From a virus: a DNA stretch of 31,319 nucleotides. Numbering within the stretch: the first letter of the stretch is position 1; each line of letters begins with the position of its first letter. The notes beneath the pieces were generated by a model, which was not told where the DNA came from, ran no database searches, and saw nothing but the letters and a program-made list of their open reading frames with translations. Positions 16,432 through 23,500 of the stretch are shown piece after piece. The position numbers and the translations under genes are program-made. The stretch lies in the IMG/VR virus record IMGVR_UViG_3300008050_000180, positions 1 through 31,319 of that record. One strand, given 5' to 3'.

Positions 16432-17574
16432 ATGGGCATTTTTCCAGATAATGGAGACGGTTGGTTTGAAGCCAATCTTGGTTTTTCAGCATCTGAATTA
16501 GTGAAGCGTCTAAAGAAAGCCAGAAGGCACAATAAACAAGATAAGGATTTCATAGACAAAGCAATAGATGATATTAGAGCGTTGAAAATTATGGAAGTTG
16601 ATGCTACATTGAAGGTGCATGATTGGAGTGAACCCTATTCTGATACTATCAAGGAATTAGGACTTACTGACCGTAATATGAAAGCACTCAGAAAGTTTGG
16701 AGAGTCAAGGAGTATTACTCTTCAAAGGGCTTGTCGCCAATGGGATAATGCAGATGATACACTTAAGATGCTCGAAGAATATGAAGATGTATGGGGCGAT
16801 TCGGAAAAGAAGGCTTGGGTAGAAGCGATGGATGCCAAAAGAGATGCCAGATTGATATGGAAGACTGCACTTCATCAGATAGAAAGACTAACCGATAAAG
16901 AGAAGGAAACACTTGTCAAAAGTGCTGAGATTCTACAAAGTAAAGGCCCAATGACAGGAAGGATGATTTTTGAAAACTTATCTGAAAAGAAGATTCTCCA
17001 TAAGAGTATGACGTCCATGAAATTAGCAAAATTACTCTCAATGTATGGTGAGGAGATTGATATTATTGGAGGAGCAGGAAGAGGGACTTTTGTCAAGATG
17101 GATAAGACCGGTCTCATTATCAAAGACCCATGGGCGTATGCTGCTGGATTCCTCGATGCCGATGGCTATATCACAATTACAAAGAGAGGTGAGCCTCGCG
17201 CTGGTTTCATAGCGACAGGGAATAGAGGTAAGATACATTGCGAACAACTGCAGAAAACTTTGGATTGCGGTATACTACAGTTGGACCAAAAGGTGTATAG
17301 CGACAATCAACGCAGTCAGCATCGCCTTCAGTTCTATTCTAAAGCGGATATAGCAAAACTATTGAAAGGAGTCCTGCCATTCTTACAAATGAAAACAACT
17401 CAAGCAAAAGCGGTGCTTGCATTCATAGAAGAGAGAGATAGTCTGAAGAAAGACGAATTGAAGAAAGTAGTAAGGTATAGCAATTGGAGTGACGATACCA
17501 ATAAGGCTAATGCCCTACTGGCCGAGTGGGGTATAGAGGCCGACCAAGTGAATAAGTGGGCGGAGGCGATTTGA
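16432..17574 (+). CDS. LAGLIDADG-type domain protein with winged-helix-like region
   Basis: This is a 380-residue protein. The N-terminal 130 residues are helical and charged. Residues about 165-223 look like a winged helix (KGPMTGRMIFENLSEKKI, MKLAKLLSMYG, then a GRGTFVKMD wing). From about 230, DPWAYAAGFLDADGYITI carries one LAGLIDADG motif with the acidic residues intact. The end is helical. One motif suggests it acts as a dimer, like homing endonucleases, or as a non-nuclease DNA binder, as in WhiA. It is inserted between terminase and portal, where HNH nucleases often sit. It starts 63 bases after the terminase stop and overlaps the portal start by one base. Confidence 0.7.
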   Translation: MGIFPDNGDGWFEANLGFSASELVKRLKKARRHNKQDKDFIDKAIDDIRALKIMEVDATLKVHDWSEPYSDTIKELGLTDRNMKALRKFGESRSITLQRACRQWDNADDTLKMLEEYEDVWGDSEKKAWVEAMDAKRDARLIWKTALHQIERLTDKEKETLVKSAEILQSKGPMTGRMIFENLSEKKILHKSMTSMKLAKLLSMYGEEIDIIGGAGRGTFVKMDKTGLIIKDPWAYAAGFLDADGYITITKRGEPRAGFIATGNRGKIHCEQLQKTLDCGILQLDQKVYSDNQRSQHRLQFYSKADIAKLLKGVLPFLQMKTTQAKAVLAFIEERDSLKKDELKKVVRYSNWSDDTNKANALLAEWGIEADQVNKWAEAI

Positions 17575-19373
17575 TGGCAGAAGATGAAGAAACTGGAATA
17601 CGTGGTTTTCTCAGGAGGGTTTCGGCTCCATTCAGAAGTCGAACTACACCTGAACCGCAGATGCCGCTCTATACTACTGGTATACAGGAACCAGTCTTAG
17701 CGCAGGGTATTACACTACCCGCGCTATATGCGGTCACGCACGAGAATCTCATACTGCGAACAGTCATTTCTAAGTTAGCGCAGGAGATATTCAGACGAGG
17801 CTACTATTGGGAAAAGAAGTTTCAGCACAAGTGTATGGACTGTGGTGAGGAATATAAGAATGAAGTAGAACAATGTAATCTATGTGGCGGGCAATTGAAG
17901 ACGCCAGATGTAAATCAACTAATCTATCCTAAATGGCTTCTTGAGCAGCAAAATTCGATGGAACAGAACTTCATGCACATAATGGCTGAGATTGAGAAAG
18001 ACCTCAATATAGTGGATGATGCATTCTTGATTTGCGTTAAGGAATACTTCGTAGACCCTGAGACATCAGATATGAAGTTCTATCGAGTAAAGGAAATCAT
18101 CAGAGGCGACCCGATATTCATGAGAATCATCTCAGATAAGCGCGGAGTTCGTGGTGGTAGATACAAGGTATGTCCTCTCCATCGTGACCAAGTTTCCTAT
18201 CCCGGACAAGACGAGAAATGCCAAGTCTGTGGAAATAACATGCAGGAAGCCCACTATGCCAATATGGCAGGAAGTGGGAAGACACAGTATTATCTGGAAG
18301 GAGAGGTTCTCCATATCAGTAAATACAATCCATCCAAGTTGTATGGTAAGAGCCCAGTTAATACCATGTGGCGACAAGCCATGACTTTGACGGCAATGGA
18401 TAATTACATGTATACAGCATATCAGAAGAGAAGGAGTCCGAAAGGAATCATATCTGTTACCACTGATAATCTTGAATCAATGAAGTCATTTTGGAAGACT
18501 GTTGATGAGAAAATGGAGCGTGACCCACATTACATACCAAAAGTTGGCATAGAGAGTCAGACTGGAAGAGGTGGAGTGAATTGGGTTAAGTTCATGGACA
18601 CTCTTGAGGAAATGCAGTATATTTCAGTTAGAGATGAGATGAGGAATCGTATAGCCGCTTTCTTTGGTGTAAGTAGCATTTTCATGATTGACAGTGGTAA
18701 GAGTGGCGGTTTGAATAACGAGGGAATGCAGATTCTTGTAACTAATCGGGCTGTAGAGTTTGGTCAGAAAGTCTACACTGACGTGCTTTTCCCTCGTATG
18801 CTCAAAGAAATGGACGTTACAGATTGGAAACTTACTCTCTATCCTAATGAGGAAGAGGATGAAATTACTCGTTTGCGACGAGACGAGATGGAAGTGAACC
18901 TCGCTCAGAGGATGATGATGCTTGGCTACAAACCAGAACTTATGGAGGAAGGCGACAGAGACATACGCTTTACTTATCGTCAAATGGACCCCCAGCAGGA
19001 TGGCGCAGCGCCAATGCCGCCGGGAATGACACCACCGCAAGGAATGCCGCCCGGCACTGGAATGATGCCTAATGGAATGATGCCGCCGGGAATGGCACAA
19101 CGTGGAGGAATGCCACATGGAGGAATGCCACATGGAGGAATGTCACCCGGTATGCCACCCGGTATGCCACTCAATCAGATAATGCCGCCATCACAACCCG
19201 GAGGAGAGGGAATGGGAATAAGAACGCCAAGAGGACCAGCCTCGCCACAAAGTCGAACATCTTTCGGTATAGGCTCCCCTGTTTCATCAGTTCAACAGAG
19301 GGGACCACAGAACTCATTAGCGCAGGATAATAGTCGTGCTCTACTAAACGCAAGACGAATAAAGGGCGCGTAA
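17574..19373 (+). CDS. Portal protein with two inserted zinc-binding knuckles
   Basis: ATG 17574 overlaps the previous stop. The 599 residues follow the portal pattern of GLRR-type N-terminus, a conserved body with HISKYNPSKLYGKSPVNTMW, ENLESMKSFWKTVDEKM-like helices and RIAAFFGVSSIFMID. It forms the dodecameric ring at the packaging vertex. Two zinc sites are unusual: C87-x2-C90-x10-C101-x2-C104, and C200-x2-H203-x12-C216-x2-C219. The C-terminal 110 residues are Met/Pro/Gly-rich repeats, probably disordered. It lies between the LAGLIDADG gene and small head proteins, as expected for a portal after terminase. Confidence 0.88.
   Translation: MAEDEETGIRGFLRRVSAPFRSRTTPEPQMPLYTTGIQEPVLAQGITLPALYAVTHENLILRTVISKLAQEIFRRGYYWEKKFQHKCMDCGEEYKNEVEQCNLCGGQLKTPDVNQLIYPKWLLEQQNSMEQNFMHIMAEIEKDLNIVDDAFLICVKEYFVDPETSDMKFYRVKEIIRGDPIFMRIISDKRGVRGGRYKVCPLHRDQVSYPGQDEKCQVCGNNMQEAHYANMAGSGKTQYYLEGEVLHISKYNPSKLYGKSPVNTMWRQAMTLTAMDNYMYTAYQKRRSPKGIISVTTDNLESMKSFWKTVDEKMERDPHYIPKVGIESQTGRGGVNWVKFMDTLEEMQYISVRDEMRNRIAAFFGVSSIFMIDSGKSGGLNNEGMQILVTNRAVEFGQKVYTDVLFPRMLKEMDVTDWKLTLYPNEEEDEITRLRRDEMEVNLAQRMMMLGYKPELMEEGDRDIRFTYRQMDPQQDGAAPMPPGMTPPQGMPPGTGMMPNGMMPPGMAQRGGMPHGGMPHGGMSPGMPPGMPLNQIMPPSQPGGEGMGIRTPRGPASPQSRTSFGIGSPVSSVQQRGPQNSLAQDNSRALLNARRIKGA
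19104..19145 (+). repeat. 15-bp tandem repeat in portal tail
   Basis: Unit ggaggaatgccacat is repeated twice perfectly and once with changes. It encodes Gly-Gly-Met-Pro-His. It is followed by two copies of an acccggtatgcc-like unit. This is a low-complexity coding repeat. Confidence 0.8.
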
Positions 19374-19413
19374 TTCAAATAGCATCGCGCATACGCAATA
19401 GGCAGTGAAGACC

Positions 19414-19755
19414 ATGGACCTCATCAAAATGCACCCAATGGCGCGAAAAATGACAGCCCACAACGAAGAACTTGCGAAAGCAATAGAAGATGGTAATGCA
19501 GATGTCGCAAGACAGCACATTATGGAGATAATCAAGTATGCGAGCACTCTTGAAGACGACCTTCTTATGGCTGTGAAGAAAGGAGAGAACGAAGTAGTAG
19601 TGCCTGATAACTCATGGCAAGTCATGAAGTTCAATCAATCTGGTGCAAACTTCGACCCATCTATGAGGGGCGACCAATTGCCCGGCACAATCATTCCAGC
19701 AAGAACAAAGCAGGCTATGAGGCCCGTACGCGGAACCTTTGGTCGAAGAGTCTGA
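19414..19755 (+). CDS. Small helical head-region protein
   Basis: ATG 19414 (MDLIKMHPMARK) is preferred; GTG 19405 is an in-frame alternative. The 113 residues have a helical N-terminal half (NEELAKAIEDGNADVARQHI) and a basic C-terminus (PARTKQAMRPVRGTFGRRV). It lies between portal and scaffold-like proteins, so a head-assembly role is plausible; no family is recognised. Confidence 0.6.
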   Translation: MDLIKMHPMARKMTAHNEELAKAIEDGNADVARQHIMEIIKYASTLEDDLLMAVKKGENEVVVPDNSWQVMKFNQSGANFDPSMRGDQLPGTIIPARTKQAMRPVRGTFGRRV

Positions 19756-19764
19756 GGCGATATA

Positions 19765-20112
19765 ATGGAAGAAGGGGACGCAGGAAAACTCATGAATACT
19801 CTCATCTCTAAGATGGAGAGTATGGATAATGAGGTTCAGACGCTAAAGGCGGAGAATCTTATTCTCAAGAGAATGATGGATAATCCTAAAGTTCTCTTAC
19901 GTAAAGCAGGTTTTGTTCCTTTCAACACTCCTCTATCGGAAGACGTTGAGGTTGACGCTTTCAGAGCAGACGTGCAGACTGGCGGACTTCTCAAGGCAGA
20001 GGTAGACTCCTCTGACCCAGATAAGTTTAGCAATACTGAGATTCACGAAATGAGTTGGGATGAGATACACGATATGGCAGACCAACATAGAGAAGTAAAG
20101 GAGATGTATTGA
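19765..20112 (+). CDS. Coiled-coil protein sharing its C-terminal motif with the scaffold
   Basis: This 115-residue protein begins with a coiled coil (MNTLISKMESMDNEVQTLKA). It contains NPKVLLRKAGFVPF (about 40-53) and GLLKAEVDSSD (about 74-84), two LLK/LRK-type sites. It ends EMSWDEIHDMADQ plus a short tail. The prohead-protease/scaffold protein ends MSWDEVHQLADK. This shared end suggests a common capsid-binding function, for example an accessory scaffold or core protein. It overlaps the next start by one base. Confidence 0.65.
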   Translation: MEEGDAGKLMNTLISKMESMDNEVQTLKAENLILKRMMDNPKVLLRKAGFVPFNTPLSEDVEVDAFRADVQTGGLLKAEVDSSDPDKFSNTEIHEMSWDEIHDMADQHREVKEMY

Positions 20113-20435
20113 TGGTAAAACCAAGATATGAAGAAACCTCGTCTGAGGTCCAAGAATTATTGATGAAAGCAATTGCACTTGAAAAGCGTATAGATGAGGC
20201 AGAGATACAGAAATCATCTCATCATCCAGAAACTACTTTTGATACGAGGCCGGGTGGCGTTCAATTCATGGCAGAAAGTGGAGGGCAAACTTACAATGTC
20301 TTCTATAACACAAACCAATCACTTCTTGATTCCGATGATGTCGCTAACAAGGGTGCGTCCAGTGAGAGCGTAAATCTTGATAATACTCCAATGAAGAATA
20401 CCCACGACACCGTAAACAGGCTTGTCGAGGGATGA
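20112..20435 (+). CDS. Small hypothetical protein in head-gene cluster
   Basis: ATG 20112 overlaps the previous stop. The 107 residues have a helical N-terminus (SSEVQELLMKAIALEKRIDE), then a polar Gly/Asn/Ser-rich part (PGGVQFMAESGGQTYNVFYN) and an acidic end. No domain is recognised. It overlaps the next small gene by ATGA. Confidence 0.6.
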   Translation: MVKPRYEETSSEVQELLMKAIALEKRIDEAEIQKSSHHPETTFDTRPGGVQFMAESGGQTYNVFYNTNQSLLDSDDVANKGASSESVNLDNTPMKNTHDTVNRLVEG

Positions 20436-20566
20436 GCGTGACCAAAGTCGCCGTAATCAAAGGCGTCATAGACTCTATGTCGTGTAGAACATGTGGTGCT
20501 ACTCCCAGCGAGGGGTGTAGGCGAAAACAAGGATTACCCATAGAACAATGTCCGATGAATGGGTGA
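20432..20566 (+). CDS. 44-residue zinc-binding mini-protein
   Basis: This very short frame has its ATG overlapping the previous stop (ATGA), a spacing shared by most genes here. It encodes MSVTKVAVIKGVIDSMS, then CRTC, a further Cys eight residues on (SEGCRRKQG) and a last one (EQCPMNG). The C-x2-C plus two more cysteines could form a small zinc knuckle. The composition and start position favour a real gene, but its length makes this less certain. Confidence 0.55.
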   Translation: MSVTKVAVIKGVIDSMSCRTCGATPSEGCRRKQGLPIEQCPMNG

Positions 20567-20583
20567 TAAGGTGATAAGGTGAT
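20562..20583 (+). promoter_or_regulatory. Tandem ggtgataa repeat with three Shine-Dalgarno-like cores
   Basis: ggtgataa ggtgataa ggtgat lies just before the 1910-residue gene. GGTGAT is complementary to the ATCACC segment at the usual 3' end of 16S rRNA. Three copies end about 5 bases from ATG 20589, so this could be a multi-register ribosome site. The repeat is seen; the function is inferred. Confidence 0.45.
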
Positions 20584-20588
20584 GATGG

Positions 20589-23500
20589 ATGAAAGAAGGC
20601 CCAATAGATGTCTATCTGCGTCATCGTTCTGAATTACTGAAGGCCATATACGACGGCACCGACCCAGAGCAAGAGGTTGGAGATTATCTCATCTCTACGA
20701 TAAATCTGGAGAATCACGAAATAGAGTTTCATCCTACATCAGAAGACGAACTCTGTCGGGGATTTAGTTCCGATTTTCTAAAAGCAGAAGAGGGCGGACG
20801 GAGTCAACCATTCGCATCATGGAGACCTGCTTTTCATATGGAAATGGGGACACGCCATCCTTGGCGTGGACGAGTCAAGATGGCCTATGATGAGAGCGAT
20901 AACGATAGATTCAATTTTCCCTTATTCACTGAGAAGAGGAAAGGGGAAACGCATTCACAGTTTATGGAGAGAAATAAGATACCTATCAGTATGAAGCATG
21001 GCCTTTGGCCGGAAGTTCTACCATCGAGAACGAGACCTGTAAGGGAGAAAATTGTAGGTAAGGATGGGATAGAGCGTCTGGTCGAGACGGGAGTCGAAAC
21101 CGAACCAATAGAGAATTATACTGACGTCAGTCCTTTTGATAAAAAAGTGCATCCATTAAGGAGGATTCGTGCTGATACTGGTAAACCAGAATGGGAACAG
21201 ATGCTTAGAGAGTTCTATCTGGGTAAGAATAAATGGGCTGAGAAGGTAGCAGATGCGGAAAAGAAGCATAGAGCGCATTGGAAGAAAGATGCAATTGGAG
21301 ACGGCTCTGAGGAATATGATACGCAGACTATCTATGATTCTATACCCGATGGAAAGTTCTCTTTCTTAGGTGGAGATGATGGGCACAAAAGTGAAGTCAC
21401 TAACCATCTTCATGGATTGCGATTGAGAGACTTCGAGAGATGGAAGAATGGAACTGGCGATTGGGGAGGTTTCAATGAAGAAGATGGTGAGAAGCACAAA
21501 GATAGAGTCAAGGCGCTGGACAAAGAAGGCAAGGACTTGGAAGAGGAGCATTTCAATGATAGGATGGAGAAATTACTCAGTAACGATGTTACTCCTATTA
21601 CTTACAAACCAGAAGACCCATACGGAGAATGGGATAAGAAGGGAATAGAATCATTAGCAGATATGACCAAAGTCCATGCTCATGGAATGGGGCATTCGAC
21701 TTTGATGAGAGGATTGGAGTTCCTTTCTCCAGAAGATAGGACTATTGTGATGGAGCATATAGCGACACATGGCACAGATGACCCAGACCTAAGACATCAA
21801 TATATTGAACTTGATGATGGGCATCGTCTTTTTATGGCTCGTATAAAGCAGACAAAGAAGCAGAGGCAAGAAGGAGAGTTGCATTGGTTTCAACGTGCCA
21901 GAATGCATTCGGGCGCTAATGTTCCAGAGCATAAGGAAAAGCCACACGATTCATTCATACATGGAGACGAAGGCATGATTGCTGGCACTTTGGCTAATAC
22001 GCTCGTCAAAGACGACGGCATCCATGAGGGCGAGCCGCACCAGTATGCGAGGCACGCATCTGGGGAGATAGATATGGATAAGGAGCCGAAGAAGATGTAT
22101 GATAAGACCGCATTAGAGCATGTGATGGAAAAACTCGAAGAGGCCTATGAGGGAGATGGCCTCTTAGAGTATGGTGAGGATAGGGTAGATGCGGGTGGCT
22201 TACCTATCGGTAAGGCCAAGAATCTTCCGAAGTTTAGCGAGAGAGATATAGAAGATATTCAAAGTGCTCTATCAGAAGGGAAGGATGCAAAGGAGGCATT
22301 GAGCGAAAAACTCACAAATAATAGTCACATTGCTTTGGGAACAGAAGGATTTCTGGATTTAATGGGTTGGAATCGTGATTTAACTGAGAGGCACAAGAGT
22401 CACCCTCTCTTCAGTGGGAGAGGGAGTAAGGCTCTGATTAACAAGTCTATCATGAGAGGCATTCTCAAAAATCTAAAGCGCGTATCTGGTCTTTCTCTTA
22501 GTGCAAAACAGATAAGGTCAGCAATGGGAGCGCATATCGTTAATCATGGACCGAAGCCTGAAGACATTTCTGATGAGGAGCGAGAACATTACTTAGATGT
22601 TGAAGGAAGGCTCAAGGGATTAGGATTCCCACAAGGCGGGCGCATATTTGCACATAGAGGAGGGCTTGGAAGAGAACTTTCAACTTATGTGGAGATGATG
22701 CATGATTTTCATGCTGACGATATTGATTGGGATAAGGGAGAGGGAATATCGTCAGAGTTAGGGGACAGAGAACAAGAGGGGTCTGGAAAAATCATTCCTA
22801 ATAGCAATACGTTGGGACTCTGGGCACGTGCCCATCCTCATTTCCTTCCTTATGGACAAAACTACCACGACACTGCGCATGGTATTATGGCTACGACTGA
22901 TACAAATACTCACGCATTACACAGAATAGGAACTGCAAGACACCCCGGAAGAAATATCAAGACGAACAGTTCACAATATCTTTCGACTCGCAGTCCTTAC
23001 TTTATGGCCCGATTTATGCGTGAAAACCCGTCTCCACAGAACTTTGTAATGGAAACGAAGAATCTAACTACGAGAAGTATCATGGCTCATCATTTCAATT
23101 CTCATAATTTCGCTACTATGACCAATACAGCAAAAGAATGGAAGGAACCTCCTTCAAAATACAAGAAAGATACGGATGGTGAACTCGTGCTTGACAAAGA
23201 TGGCGAGCCGATATTATCAAACCGTAAGGGATGGACCGATGAAGAGTTAGCACGAAGAGTGCAGCCGGGAGATTATGGAATAAGAAGAGTAGCAGCATTA
23301 GCACGTCTACAAGCCCACGCCAATGGCAGGCGTAACGCCTTTGGCAATCCCGGTGAAAGAATGCATATTACCTTGAAAGATTTAGAGGATAACCCAAGTT
23401 TTCGAGCATCTCCCGATATGGACTCAATGGATTACTTAGCGGAGATGCCTCACTTCAAAGGCTCAAATATCCAAGATAGGCTCGACGCTGGTTTATTGGA

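Noticed and set aside
18624-19133. 169-residue antisense frame
   Set aside because: It is antisense to the portal; the repetitive HSSMWHSS start is the mirror of the portal's Met/Pro/Gly repeats.
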